Assembly (NCBI GenBank): GCA_016648135.1
Contig: JADDOH010009980.1
Span: 1-64,000 of the forward strand
Length of the DNA stretch: 64,000 nucleotides
Direction: 5' to 3'
Source: Agrypnia vestita
Lineage: Eukaryota > Arthropoda > Insecta > Trichoptera > Phryganeidae
The stretch's first letter is position 1. The number at the start of each line of letters is the position of its first letter. Below the pieces are notes generated by a model. That model ran no database searches. It saw only the letters and a list, made by a program, of their open reading frames with translations, and had not been told where the DNA came from. The translations under genes and the position numbers were made by a program. Positions 1-10,539 of this stretch are shown in pieces.

Positions 1-145
1 ATAAAAATATATTTGTGGATCTTTAAACTTTTCCTGGTGTGGGTTTTCTTTTGAAAATGTGGATATACTATTCCACATAGAAGATGTAATATTACTTAAA
101 AAGGCATATTAGAATTGATATTTGTTAAATAAAAATATGATTATG

Positions 146-566
146 TCTTAATGGATCTTAAGAAAGATAATCTTAGACGTATATGTGGCAAACCCATTTT
201 TTGATAGAATAAAGAATGAATATATTATATTAGGAATGAATGTAAAGCTGATCTTAGCATAATTAATAGAATTAAAAAAGGGTCGCTCAGATGGTTTGGG
301 CATTTTGAGCGAATGAATGAGGAAAGAATGGTAAGAAAGATACATAATGCAAGTATTGATGGCGCCAGAAAGAGAGGGTGACCGCGGAAGACGTGGCATG
401 ATCAGATTAACCAGATACTGGAAGTTGGTCCTGTTAGAAGCCCCAACAACCGGCGAGCTTACATGCGAAAATGTATTAATCTGGATGAGGGGAGAGTTGT
501 ACGTCAGGATAGAAGAGTGTGGCGCTCTATCCTCTCTGCCTACCCCCACGAGGAAACGGCGTGATA
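146..566 (+). pseudogene. LINE family A, reverse-transcriptase C-terminal tail (decayed)
   Basis: Frame-broken remnant of the region after the RT domain of a non-LTR retrotransposon. Visible pieces in order are RWFGHFERMNEERMVRK, RKTWHDQINQILE and QDRRVWRSILSA, which match the better preserved copies at 17155 and 39781 in this window. A stop interrupts the frame near 379. The element ends just after the ACGGCGTGATAG block, the usual 3' end of this family here. It is 5'-truncated like most LINE copies. The clade is uncertain. Confidence 0.75.
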
Positions 567-652
567 GTAAGTAATTAAATTATTTCTTAAAGAGTTACGG
601 TTATTATTATGGTGGTTGGACATATTTATGTGTTAAATAAAACGAATATTTT

Positions 653-784
653 CTAATGAAACAATGACATCTCTGCCTTAGAGCTTCGGAACTGGAGAAA
701 GCTGGCACTAGACCGAGATGAGTGGAGGAAAATTATTGAGGAGGCCAAGTCCCACCATGGGTTGTAGTGCCAAGAGTGATGATG
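653..784 (+). mobile_element. RTE-like LINE 3' end inserted in F1, with 14-bp target duplication
   Basis: Encodes ELRNWRKLALDRDEWRKIIE then EAKSHHG and a stop, the typical C-terminus of an RTE-like LINE, followed by a GATGATG tail. It is flanked by perfect AAAACGAATATTTT repeats at 639-652 and 785-798. This is the expected product of target-primed reverse transcription into the left arm of F1. It is only 132 bp long, so severely 5'-truncated. Confidence 0.8.
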
Positions 785-829
785 AAAACGAATATTTTAT
801 ACGAACCGTACATTTCAGTGAGAAGCAAA

Positions 830-871
830 TCTCGACGTTTCGCTGAAGTCTTATTCAGCGTCATCAGGAGA
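830..871 (-). ncRNA. Hammerhead-like ribozyme motif, left arm of F1
   Basis: Read on the minus strand: stem I TCTC, CTGATGA (867-861), one extra C, stem II GCTGAA/TTCAGC with loop TAAGAC, GAAAC (841-837), GTC, then GAGA closing a 4-bp stem I. Stem III has no loop in this copy, so activity as a monomer is doubtful. Confidence 0.55.
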
Positions 872-957
872 GCATCCTATCACAACAGAGGTGAAGGCCG
901 AACCGATTATTTACGACCTCGGAATAATCAGCCTTCACCTCCGCCGTGATAGGACGC

Positions 958-999
958 TCTCCTGATGACGCTGGATAAGACTTCAACGAAACGTTGAGA
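958..999 (+). ncRNA. Hammerhead-like ribozyme motif, right arm of F1
   Basis: Stem I TCTC (958-961) pairs with GAGA (996-999). CTGATGA is at 962-968 and GAAAC at 988-992, followed by GTT as the cleavage triplet. Stem II has decayed (GCTGGA against TTCAAC), unlike the other arm. Stem III lacks a loop. Probably inactive. Confidence 0.45.
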
Positions 1000-1062
1000 T
1001 TTGCTTCTCAGTGTAATATACGTTTCGTATAAAATATCCGTTTTATTTATCACATAAATATG

Positions 1063-1464
1063 ATCATTTCGTCTGATATGCTATGTGGGAAAGTCTAAAC
1101 TATTAAAGTGGTGAAATATTCTGAATATTCCATGATGCTCTCACTGAATGCTACATGTTGACCTTGACACATACTCGTATGCCAGTCAAACAAGCATTTC
1201 TCGCAGGCATGGAACAGTGACCCTAAAACTATCTAAGAAAATACATTACTTGACATTTCAAAAATTTTCTTTAAAAATAAAAATCTTAAACTAACAAAAA
1301 TGATAAATTATTTAGTCACAGAAATCAAGATTGTGCGAAAACATTTCCATAATTGAGCTGTATCCAGGATACTTGTAAAAATAACCTGGATATTTTTACA
1401 AGTATAAAGTTTTCTTGTTTTATTTATGTTTCTTGTATACTATTCTATTCTATGTTTTAATGAT
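1063..1464. other. AT-rich spacer, nothing recognised
   Basis: No coding signal, repeat match within the window or RNA gene seen. Confidence 0.5.
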
Positions 1465-1642
1465 TATTTTATTATTAATTTTAATTCATTAAAAACTTTG
1501 TATAAACCACTTGGAGAAAATTTACGTCTGTCTGTTTCAATATCACTGTATCAATGCAGTATGCGTCCGTCCTCAAAGTGGTTTGTACAAAGATTTAAAT
1601 TAATTAAAATTAATAATTATGTCCGACCGCAAAGTATCGCTA
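1465..1642. mobile_element. Foldback element F2, diverged GATAC-type
   Basis: Inverted arms AACTTTGTATAAACCACTT (from about 1493) and AAGTGGTTTGTACAAAG (from about 1576). The tail ATTATGTCCGACCGCAAAGT is present only on the right (1615-1634). The minus strand of the left arm reads GATACAGTGATATT then GAAAC then AGACAGACGT, a mutated version of the F6/F12 ribozyme-like segment. The CTGATGA box is lost. Confidence 0.6.
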
Positions 1643-2367
1643 TAAACATCAAGATTATTTTATAGTTATACTTAAATTAAAGGTATGTAATGAGCATTTT
1701 TAAAAGATTTGAAGACCATTTTCTTATTGTAATATATTTTCCCCATATGTTTTTATTTCTTCAAATTGTTAAGGTCATGTAAAGTATAAAATTGAAATAG
1801 TGTTTTTCAAAGTAATTTTCCATTTTACATTTTCCCCACGTGAATTAATAATGCAAAAAGTATCTACATAAGTTTTATTTTTAGTTAAGTATGCTGATTA
1901 TCTTCAGAATAAATGATTCTATCCGTCACACAACGAAACATTTTCGCAAGAACTATAGGAAGAGAAGTATAGTAAGACATACCTCACAATTTCGAAATTA
2001 AACACTTCATACAAAGTCTATTTATAATATGAATTTATGTTCAAATTTTATTTGCTTAATACAAATGTATACTACAAAATCATACCTAAGCTTGAAAAAA
2101 AAATTAAAAACAATTTTGAAAGTATTATTTACATTAAAAAAATATCATATCCACTTACTTTCAATTTCTAAATAAGGCGTATTGATCGCGAAAATTCGCG
2201 AAGTTCACTTGCCAATAGCTCGGTTAAAATTTGTTTGTCGAGGTTGAAATACGCGCCAATGATAAAACTGCTTCTTATACTTGTGTTGGACAAAATAACC
2301 AGGAAATATATTTTCGATATAAACTCCGAGTATCATATATGATACCGTGGGTCCGAAGAGGATAATT
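1643..2367. other. AT-rich spacer, nothing recognised
   Basis: Short ORFs only; no supported feature. Confidence 0.5.
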
Positions 2368-2623
2368 GTGGGGTACAAAAGCAAAGACAGCAATATCCAA
2401 AAAATTAAAAAGATGTTTTGAATGCAGTCACCGAGGATTACTGACTTAAAATGCACTAGGTTTCTATATTTTATTTATCTATCCCTTCCAAAATCATGTT
2501 CCCTGTAAATTTATAGGCCAAATTTTCTTTAAAATCTCGAATTCAGTAAATTATAAATTAGTAATCTTCGATGACTACATTAATTTTTTTTGGATATTGC
2601 TGCCTTTGCTTTTATACCCCACA
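2368..2623. mobile_element. MITE family M1 (GGGGTATAAAAGC ends)
   Basis: About 256 bp with long terminal inverted repeats: GTGGGGTACAAAAGCAAAG at the left, and its complement ending TGCTTTTATACCCCAC at the right, both extending into GCAATATCC. Related copies are at 11751, 39249 and 44833. The interior has no ORF. The superfamily cannot be assigned because the target duplication is ambiguous. Confidence 0.8.
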
Positions 2624-2750
2624 ATTTCGGCTTAGCACTTTCCCATGAATTAGCATATCCCAAAGATAAGGTAATCGACATCAAAAAACAAAGTCAAGAA
2701 CAAAAAGTTAAAATAATATGTGAATAGAGTTAAACTTTTGGATGCCATTC

Positions 2751-3256
2751 TTTTTACTCCCTTTATATTAACTCGTGGCGTCTGCTTGCTTGCCGTCAAC
2801 AAAAACTTTGGATCGATTTTTGACCGTTTTCCCGTGATCCAATCGAAACTTGGCAAGTAGACTCTTGGCGACGATCAAGAAGATCAATCAAATTTTCGTT
2901 AAAAAAAATAATTATAGTATAATTTCGGATTTCTCGAAATTTTATTGGTTTTTTCAAATTGGAATCATTACAAAAGTTTGATTACGGCGGCCCGATAATG
3001 TTGCGGAATATTTTCTAAATTTGAATTACTCCATCGGTATTCATAATAGGTACTTCACTACGAATGTCGAAAATCTAAATTGACTGACAAATGTTTTTAG
3101 AATTTAATCTTCAAAGCATGAAGTGTCTAATCAGAGCTCAAAACATCTGACATTTAGAAATATATTAAATTACTGTAAATTTAGTGTTATGTTATATGTT
3201 TTAATTCGTCTTTAATTGTTGTTATATTTTACGAAGAAAGGGGGTATAATAAAAAC
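2751..3256. mobile_element. MITE family M2 (TTTTTACTCCCTTT ends), full copy
   Basis: Starts TTTTTACTCCCTTT and ends AAAGGGGGTATAATAAAAA, imperfect inverted ends. The internal sequence is repeated at 19908-20430 with high identity. Partial relatives are at 50837, 50936 and 63330. No transposase frame. Confidence 0.75.
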
Positions 3257-3309
3257 TTGGTTTTTATGGGTCACTTTTTTTGAAATTGATGCTAATAATG
3301 CGGATCGTT

Positions 3310-3670
3310 TAAATTAATCAAGGATCGTTCTGATGCACGGCGGAGGATAAGTGGGTAAAACAGTGCATCCGTTTAAATGCATCAAAAAGGCATTGGAAAC
3401 AATCACAGTTTGTAATTGAGCGAGGGCGGGCGAGGGAGGCTGCGGGAAGGTGTAACGTGGGCAGAATAAATAGTAGTAAGTCTTAATCCCCGAAAATGAG
3501 TAATGACTTAAGCGAGGCAGATATGGCGACAAATAATCTTATTGGATCAACACGGGGAATTAATATTTCAACGTGGATTATAAGGGCCCAGTAAATTAGG
3601 GCGGGGGTTGCTGTCTACCCCGCCCTTCCTCGCCCCGCACCCCCCCGGACGAACGGGGATGTTCCGAGTG
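3310..3670. other. GC-rich island, possible conserved non-coding element
   Basis: G+C and CpG content rise sharply against the AT-rich surroundings, with C-runs and CGCCC/GGGCG boxes near 3600-3650. No reading frame is convincing on either strand. Candidate regulatory element only. Confidence 0.3.
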
Positions 3671-3892
3671 ATGTTCTACATTCGTATCAACGCAATGAGA
3701 TTTCACTTTAGAGATACGCTAATATATTTATAAAGAGTAGTGGTTATTTATAAATAAAATTTCACAATACTCCCCCGCGAAGCCTAACAGTATTTTTCAA
3801 TTTTTTAAAAAACAGAGTGTACATTATATGTAAAGAATTCGCGAACCACATCATGGATAATAATCATTCTTTTCTTTGCAAGATTTGGCAGA

Positions 3893-4150
3893 TACTTTGT
3901 GGTGCAACATTATAATTTAAAATATGTTTTATTTTACTTTGTAATACACACACAATATGAGTTATTAAATTACTACTATAGTTTCGAGAGGAGTTAGATT
4001 GAATTTTGTATTTAAGTTAGTTATTATCTATACCTGATGATGAGAGTGAATGCTCCCCTCGAAACATTTTTTTTAATTTTAATTTTTATTTTTATAAATT
4101 TAATAACTCATATTTTATGTGTATTACAAAGTAAAGTAAAACATATTTTA
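3893..4150. mobile_element. Foldback element F3
   Basis: Inverted arms share AAACATATTTTAAAT and TTACAAAGTAAA blocks (left 3908-3990, right 4055-4150). The tail ACTTTGTGGTGCAACAT occurs only at the left (3895-3911). The right arm has CTGATGA (4034-4040), an extra T, GAG...CTC closing stem II, and GAAAC (4061-4065), but then ATTTT instead of a GTH triplet. Confidence 0.6.
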
Positions 4151-4906
4151 AATCATTCTTTTCATTCATGTTCCATTCAACTTCTCTATCCCACCGCGCG
4201 TAACGGTAATAAAATTAACAATTTTGAATAGGTACTTAGAAATTACAAAAAAAAATTATCTCGAGTATCAATTAACTTTTTTTTATTCGTAAAAAAAATA
4301 AACAGCAAATCTTAAATCAATATACATAAGATAAAAAAAGTTAATTATGTCAATTATGAACTTTGCACTAATGATTGTTAATGATATAAGCAAAGCAAAA
4401 AAAAAAGACTATTATTAATTAACTATTTAAAATTAATTAATTAACTAATATTAGATAATCTATGGTTTCAAAATACGTAGGATTAGGATAAAGGAACGAA
4501 GGATGGGAGTATATGGAAATATATTCCTCTTCTCTTCTCCTCTTCTCTCAATATTCCTGTTGCAACCAATTTTACACCAGTAATTCTAGTTCATTCTGTC
4601 ATGTTCTTTATCCATGTATTTTTTCTATATTTGATTGTAGTCAGTTCAATACTTCACTTGTCGATGTGAGATCCGAAATTTTTTAATTTTTTTTATTTTT
4701 TATTTATTAGAGACACTAACAGGATAATGGGTACATGACACTCAGATAATAAACATTATAGTGAAGACTATGCCCATTATCCCAATTACAAGTGTCTTCG
4801 GCACGCTCTAGTAACATGTATTTTTGTAATTAATTATATTTCACATGTACATTTATGTATATTATATATTTGTGTTTGAGTGTAGTGCGATTAGTATTTA
4901 ATGGAT
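4151..4906. other. AT-rich spacer
   Basis: Contains a TCTTCTC-rich pyrimidine patch near 4527-4550 and nothing else recognised. Confidence 0.5.
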
Positions 4907-5215
4907 CTATAGGTTCATGTCGTCGTTTAGAAAATGGATGTTGTGTATGAGTGAGTTTTTGAACGAAGATAACGTGTCTGCAAGAATATCAGCATCAATG
5001 TTAGGGTCAGCACAATACAAATTATATGTGCGACACAACCTTGTAATGGGAGAAAAGTAACCGACATTATTAGTGTGCTGACTTATTCTGAAGAACTCCG
5101 GGTTTCTTATATGGGGTTTAACATGCAAATTTATATCAGATAGACATAGAGAATCAATAGCTCCGCTGAGAATCTTGTGTAGCACAATGAGATGAGAAAT
5201 TGGATGCTCTTGAAA
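4907..5215 (-). pseudogene. LINE reverse-transcriptase C-terminal fragment
   Basis: The minus-strand frame includes LHKILSGAIDS, INLHVKPHIRN, NVGYFSPITRLCRTYN and a tail ending IHNIHFLND. This order (LYKI..G.ID, INFHVP, SPL.R....YN) is the usual end of CR1/jockey-like LINE polymerases of insects. It starts at a methionine only by chance and is 5'-truncated. Family assignment is from memory of the motif pattern. Confidence 0.6.
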
Positions 5216-5689
5216 CTCAAGTAGTAATATATAAAATAATAATTAAACTGATATTATAACTGGCCCTAAGAGTATAGTGGTAGGTTATGTGAGAATATAT
5301 AAAACTGTATATCATTAAAACTTTTGACTTTTTTAGTATTTACGAGGCCTAGTCAAGAGTTTTCTTCCAGTGATGTATGTTTTGCGCTATATATCGCATA
5401 TCCCATAAAAAAGTGTAGTTAGTCAATATTTTATGATATGCGTTTTATTTCGGAATAATGAAATAAACATGAAAACTGCATAAAGGTTAGATAACCCCTT
5501 CTAGAGGACCGGTTGTTCATCATGATACCTCTTTATTCTATTTTTTATCATTACCAGTTGCGATGTCTCTAGCATAGACCATTGAAATGTACAAAAAAGA
5601 TTCTTTGATTTCGAACATATTTCGAACATCCTTTCAAAAATTCGATAATGTGTGGATGTTCTTACGATGGAATTGACTAACATTGCAAT
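5216..5689. other. AT-rich spacer
   Basis: Nothing recognised. Confidence 0.45.
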
Positions 5690-5830
5690 GTGTAGAGATC
5701 ACTTAGGCCAGCTCATATAGGTTGTAATACGTGAGTCATCGCAAAAGAGACATCCATCCACGTTTCTCATATATGAATAGCTTCGTCTCTGTGAGACTTT
5801 TATAATTTATCCTAATTAATTAATCATGCC
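5690..5830. repeat. Interspersed repeat R3, partial copy
   Basis: Contains GATCACTTAGGCCAGC and TAGCTTCGTCTCTGTGAGAC followed by TTATAATTTATCCTAATTAAT. These are the conserved blocks of the R3 family whose fullest copy is 52676-53128. Confidence 0.7.
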
Positions 5831-6179
5831 TCTGGGGACAAAATCCAATAACTGTGTTCATAGAACATATAAAAAATAGTTATTATTTTATATAAAATAT
5901 AGTTAAAATATCTTAATTAAATTCAAAATACTACTTAATCTAAACATTATATACATTTTCTGGTGTCAGTAAATATGTTTTTAAAATTGAATAACTTATG
6001 AAAATATCATACCATATTTGTTTTCCTCAATTAATTCATTAGGGATCATCACGTACAAGACAAGAACTATTTATTTTTAACTTCTTCTTCAAATGTATCA
6101 AATTTATTTTGTGGTAACATAATTATAATTGATATAAATTAACTTTGTTAAAACCACTTATTTATTGAAAAAAAAATTC

Positions 6180-6214
6180 AACATGTTTCGAAGCTAATGG
6201 CTTCTTCGTCAGGA
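6180..6214 (-). ncRNA. Hammerhead-like motif, left arm of F4
   Basis: Minus strand: CTGACGA (6212-6206), extra A, stem II GAAGCC with AGCTTC (five of six pairs) around ATT, GAAAC (6189-6185), AT, GTT. Stem I is weak next to the core (C-G, U-A, then mismatch). Confidence 0.55.
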
Positions 6215-6242
6215 TCACAATAATATTAAATTATTTTTGTTA

Positions 6243-6280
6243 TCCTGACGAAGAAGCCATTGGCTTCGAAACGTGTTGAA
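6243..6280 (+). ncRNA. Hammerhead-like motif, right arm of F4
   Basis: CTGACGA (6245-6251), extra A, perfect six-pair stem II GAAGCC/GGCTTC around ATT, GAAA (6268-6271), stem III AC(GT)GT, cleavage nucleotide T6277. Stem I has only two clear pairs. Confidence 0.6.
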
Positions 6281-6799
6281 TTTTTTTTTTCAATAAATAA
6301 GTGGTTTTAACAAAGTTAAGTTATATCAATTATTTATTTTTATTTATATTTGACGAATCGGATTACGCTTTTAGATTTGTGAAAATTATTATGATGCGAT
6401 ATCAGCTTACGTACAAATCTGTTTCGGTTCGCTGACAGCCGGACATTGTTATTCCCCACTGCACTGCGACACGCGACAAAACACCGATAATACTTCAGAT
6501 TTCAGCGAGCCACACCCCCTGACATAAATGATAAGTACATAAACTCGATTATAGCGAGATTTACTGGACCGTAGAAAAAATGCTCGTTGTCGACGATAAT
6601 CTTTACAGACATTATAGAATTTAATAATAATACAAGAAAATCCAAAAATACGCGGAACTTTATACTTTTGCGGGTTTTATAGGTCCAATTATTATTCTTA
6701 TTTTAATATAAATAATAATAATAATTCCAAAGAAAAACATATATACATTAAAAAGGATACACTCCTCTTCAAAAATATAGAGGAAACATTACATTACGG

Positions 6800-7085
6800 T
6801 AGCAGCTTGATTACCAGCGATATAAGTACAAAATAGATAGACGAATAGGAAATGCGCGGAAGCAATATTGGAGTCTGAAGGAAATCATGAAGAACAGAGA
6901 TATGAGCATAGACATCAAAAGAAAACTCCTCGGTACCTGCATTCTGCCTGTCCTAACTTACGGCTGTCAAACCTGGGCGATCACTAAAACCCTTCATAGA
7001 AAGCTAGAATAATGCCAAAATGCTATGGAGAGAAGTATGTTGGGGAAAAAACTCAGATATTTGTCCACAAGCTATCTACAAATAG
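6800..7085 (+). pseudogene. RTE-like LINE fragment
   Basis: The translated series RRIGNARKQYWSLKEIMKN, KRKLLGTCILPVLTYGCQTW and AMERSMLGKKL is typical of the RT thumb region of RTE-like LINEs (LPVLTYG.QTW). One in-frame stop (ending KLE*) and a premature end show decay. Confidence 0.75.
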
Positions 7086-7339
7086 CACTGCACTAGATAA
7101 AGTAGTTGTGATGAAGTACGTGTAAGAAAATAAAAATATACAAAAAATATATTAACACAGTAATAAAACATAAAAAGTTTACCCAAAAATAGTATTAATT
7201 CTACGAATAATAATATATGTGCACTATTTTCCAGTTCAAGAAGATACTGTGTAAATTAATATTAAAGTGTAAAATTTTATAGTAGGTTGAAGAATAACAT
7301 GACTATATATCTCTTTTTTTATATATCTCTTTTTTTTAC
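7086..7339. other. AT-rich spacer
   Basis: Only a short ATATATCTCTTTTTT duplication near 7305-7336. Confidence 0.45.
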
Positions 7340-7503
7340 GCTTCAACAGTCCTGGAAGCCCAATTACAGAAGCGTAAAACATCACAAAACACTCAGGCTT
7401 GAGTAAATCACATAGATCTAATTGTGACTTCACCGGGAATCGAACCAGGAACCCTCGGTGTGGGATGCCAATGTCATACCCACTGTGCTACGAGAGCTGC
7501 CAC
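7340..7503 (-). mobile_element. tRNA-derived SINE
   Basis: On the minus strand a box A-like TAGCACAGTGGG and a box B-like GGTTCGATTCC are about 38 nt apart, the split pol III promoter of a tRNA-derived SINE. The body continues with ACTCAAGCCTGAGTGTTTTG. A related body is at 22215-22330 on the plus strand. It is not a functional tRNA because no full cloverleaf forms. Its head abuts foldback F5. Confidence 0.65.
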
Positions 7504-7690
7504 ACATATGGAAATAAAAAAAATGTTTTTTAAGTTCTACTTTTTTAAGTTTCTGAGACGTGTTTCGCCTTGTGAGGGCATTATCAATGGAAACGCGTTT
7601 CAGATAATTAAAAAGGTAGAACTTAAAAAAAACAATTGTCTTTATTTCCATATGTGTGATTATGGATTTCTACAAACTTACCTCTGAAAC
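7504..7690. mobile_element. Foldback element F5 (GCC stem type)
   Basis: Inverted arms share ATATGGAAATAAA and GAACTTAAAAAA blocks. The tail GGATTTCTACAAACTTACC is only on the right. The minus strand of the left arm reads TTGATAA (7587-7581), extra T, GCC, loop, GGC, GAAAC (7566-7562), AC, GTC, TCAG: a decayed hammerhead layout with C3 to T and G8 to A. The right arm keeps GAAAC, GC, GTT only. Confidence 0.6.
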
Positions 7691-7957
7691 AATAAACATG
7701 GCTATGGTTTGAAAATTATTCTTCTTCTTATTACTTTTTGCCACTTTAAATAGGCTCGACTCTCTAAACATTCTGCACCAAGATGGTCCTTTGCATTTTC
7801 GGTATTTTTAGGATATTTTAAAATTCTTAATTGAAAAATATAAATTACACATAAGAATTTCATTGAAACCTTCATAATCTTAACATCCCAGCAGATCCTT
7901 TTATACTTGTGAGTTATATCAATTGAAGCAGTTAACACAATAAAATGTGTATTTTTC

Positions 7958-8148
7958 AGGCAGTGTAATAATCAACTCGCAACAACCGTACGCTCGTTGT
8001 ATCCGTTCTCGAAATACGCGAATTCGATGTACCTACCCTACCGCACGCCCACGCCGAGGCGAGATGGAACAGAAGCCGTCCTGTGTACACGATGCCATTA
8101 CGATGAGCATCTTGGATATTACAAAAGTTTCCCGTTGACAACGTGATC
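7958..8148 (+). CDS. Possible terminal coding exon of an unidentified gene
   Basis: An acceptor-like TGTATTTTTCAG precedes an open frame that starts in phase 1 (G|CAG TGT AAT) and runs to TGA at 8146-8148. The predicted peptide includes TVRSLYPFSKYANSMYLPYR and ends CTRCHYDEHLGYYKS then FPLTT. Composition is balanced and protein-like, and G+C is higher than the flanks. The other two plus frames are also open over much of it, so the frame is not proven. No family is recognised. A CpG-rich non-coding element is the main alternative. Confidence 0.3.
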
Positions 8149-9359
8149 GGAATCGTCCCTCATATGTTTTTTGGTATCAAAACTGTAACTCCGGAACAGT
8201 TTGTTTGTCAACTTCACCCCTGGACATCCCTCGTGACACGAAATGACCTCCGGGGGATAGTAAGGCTGTCGGTTGAGCTGATTTATGTGTTGTACCGATA
8301 CATTTATCATAAATTGATACATTATAATTTCTAGAGATGTTTTCTAGTTTATACTAAGTACAAATTTACCTTTGTTTATAGAATAAAAAATATACATTGT
8401 GATATGGAATATTAAAAGAAATTGTTGTAGTTTAAAATACATTCATGTGCACCGATACCATTCATTCTTTAATGAGTCTGATAGATAGACCTAGGCAGTC
8501 AAGTAAAACGTCAATGATAAAAACATTTTATAATAATTGCATAATACATATAATACATAATGGCATATTACAGAATAGATTCATTTTTTGAGAAATTATA
8601 AATGTAACACAGCTAGTCTGTAATATTTTACAGCTTGATTTGTACTTAAATTATAAGTCGGAAATTAGTGGATTTAAATTAAACGATTTCAAATTTAGTC
8701 AATATATCAGACATATCTTTTTTAAAAATTTTATGAAGTAAATTTTTTTTTTCAAGTAACTCAAATATTAAAAATTCATTAACTTTATTACGAGTCAAAT
8801 AAAATTATTAAAACCTTGTAAAAATTTGAATCAGATTTTTGGGAGGTAGGTATTAATCATTTTATTAGACTTTTATTAAAGCGAAAGAATTTTTGAAATT
8901 TCATATAAATAATTTTAATGGTAGTCCAAGGATTTACAGAAAAGAAGTCGGAAATATTAAAAAAATGCAAACTTTGATGTTGCTTATCTGGGGCCATTCC
9001 AGTATTACGAACGTAAGCAGAATTTTAGTAATTGTATCCCCCCTTCCCCTCCCCCTTAATAGCAGTGTTGGGAGAAATCTTAAACATTTTACAATCACAT
9101 GTTCTGAATATCATTTAATGTATAGTATATAATTATATCATATCAATAATAATATAATTAATATCATTCGCAGCATTCATTCCCATGCAACAAAAAAAAA
9201 ACAAAAATAAAAAAAACTTTGATATTTATATATTGATTGATTGATTAAAAATATTGATATTTAATTAGGTCATGGTAAAGCAATGTGATATAGCTCTGTT
9301 AAAACCATTTTAACTACTAAAGGTAATTTCCACATTAAATGAATAAAAATCGCAAATTC
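8149..9359. other. AT-rich spacer
   Basis: No supported genes, repeats or RNAs. Several short ORFs look random. Confidence 0.5.
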
Positions 9360-9690
9360 TTTAAAGCACCGCGAGTCGACATCACGGCCGCGTGCGGTGC
9401 GCCGGGGTTGATTGAAATTCGGCTCGGCCGCGTGATGTCCGCGCGTCACGCGTGATGCAACAAGCGGCCGTCTGAGCGACGCTCGCGGAGGCGGCCGCGC
9501 TCGCTTCCACCCGCCTTATTAAAAGCGCCAAACTTTACATCCCCGGGCTAATGGGCGCCGATAAATAACGCATCTCCACTGACAGCTGGCGCTAATCGGC
9601 CCTCCGCGCGCCGCCGCTGGCGTCCCCGCGCCCCCCGCGTGGCCCGCACGGCGCCGGCCGCCAACCGTCGGCCGTCGTACATCGCGCGGC
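9360..9690. other. Strong CpG-rich island
   Basis: The densest CpG stretch in the window, with many CGCG, GGCCG and GCGCC words. An interior segment near 9518-9590 is less GC-rich and holds TGACAGCTG (a TALE-type TGACAG overlapping an E-box). The arginine/alanine-rich minus-strand ORF here is a composition artefact. Possible regulatory element or promoter-type island. Confidence 0.35.
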
Positions 9691-9849
9691 AATGGAGAAG
9701 TTTCATGATGTTGATATTTAATTCAAAGTTAAAATGCAGATCACAAGTAATCAACCAGTGAATTTTTTTTAAAAATCTGTCAATAAATGTCTGAGAAGTT
9801 GATTAATTAAGCTTACGTATGTTAACGCGGAGCGAATGTGGCCTATGAG

Positions 9850-9985
9850 GCTGTGACGTCATTTGACCTAGTCAAGATAGTTGCACCGCAGGCACTAGGG
9901 AACACGAGAGGCGTCGTCTAGGTTAAGTGACGTCACACGCTGGACCGTCGCATGAAACTAAACTATTTGTTTAGTTTCATGCGTT
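9850..9985. promoter_or_regulatory. Two full CRE palindromes plus a perfect 15-bp hairpin
   Basis: TGACGTCA occurs at 9854-9861 and 9928-9935. A perfect inverted repeat CGCATGAAACTAAAC (9949-9963) and its complement (9969-9983) surround a 5-nt loop. CRE palindromes are bZIP (CREB/ATF) sites; function here is inference. Confidence 0.4.
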
Positions 9986-10539
9986 TATATTTTAAGTCAT
10001 AGTTTAAAACTATGAAACTAAACTATATGTTTTCATGTGTTTGCAATGCAACTTTAAAGTCTCATAACTTTTTCATTTGTTGAAATAATTTAACGATTAT
10101 TTCACATTTTTGTTTCATTTAACTTAAATTTTTATAATTGATCTATTAAAAATTAAAACTTCTTCATTCCTTCAGAACTTCCTACGCAAAACTTCATTCA
10201 CAGCACAAAATTCCTTCATCCAACGCTCACCCTAATTTCTCAAAGGTAATTTGTCCAAAATTTTGTCCAAGAGATATCTAAAAACGATTGTTTTTAAATT
10301 TAATTAAAAACCCGTAAAGGCTAAATAAATTATGTGTTTTATAAAATATATGGTACAAAGAACATATTTGTATTTATATGGTTATATATATAATTTCAGT
10401 CGAGAAAACTAAGTGTTTTACAATATCAAGATAACCTTTTAGATGTAAACTAGTCGTAGACAATAAACCCGTAGAACAGATTATGAAAAGTACTTAGGGG
10501 TGGAGATATCTAACTGCAGTGATCTTTATAATGAGAGAA
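9986..10539. other. AT-rich spacer
   Basis: A partial repeat of the hairpin arm (ATGAAACTAAACTATATG) at 10011. Otherwise nothing recognised. Confidence 0.45.

Larger units (their letters stand above)
596..1062. mobile_element. Foldback element F1 (hammerhead-type), split by a LINE tail
   Basis: Left arm is 785-899 and right arm 930-1046, with roughly 85-90% complementarity around a 30-nt centre. The outer left arm continues at 596-652, where the family tail GGTGGTTGGACATA is visible. It was separated from the rest by the insertion at 653-784. The right arm stops without that tail. Each arm carries a hammerhead-like core, on opposite strands. Likely a non-autonomous Penelope-like derivative (inference). 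Confidence 0.7.
6105..6340. mobile_element. Foldback element F4 (AAGCC stem type)
   Basis: Nearly perfect inverted arms (about 6128-6214 and 6240-6330) around a short AT centre. Arms share AACTTTGTTAAAACCACTTA and TTCAACATGTTTCGAAG. The tail TTTTGTGGTAACATAATTA is present only at the left. One hammerhead-like core lies on each strand. High arm identity suggests a young or gene-converted copy. Confidence 0.8.

Noticed and set aside
9548..9754. 68-codon arginine/alanine-rich minus ORF
   Set aside because: Composition follows the CpG island; no domain or splice signal.
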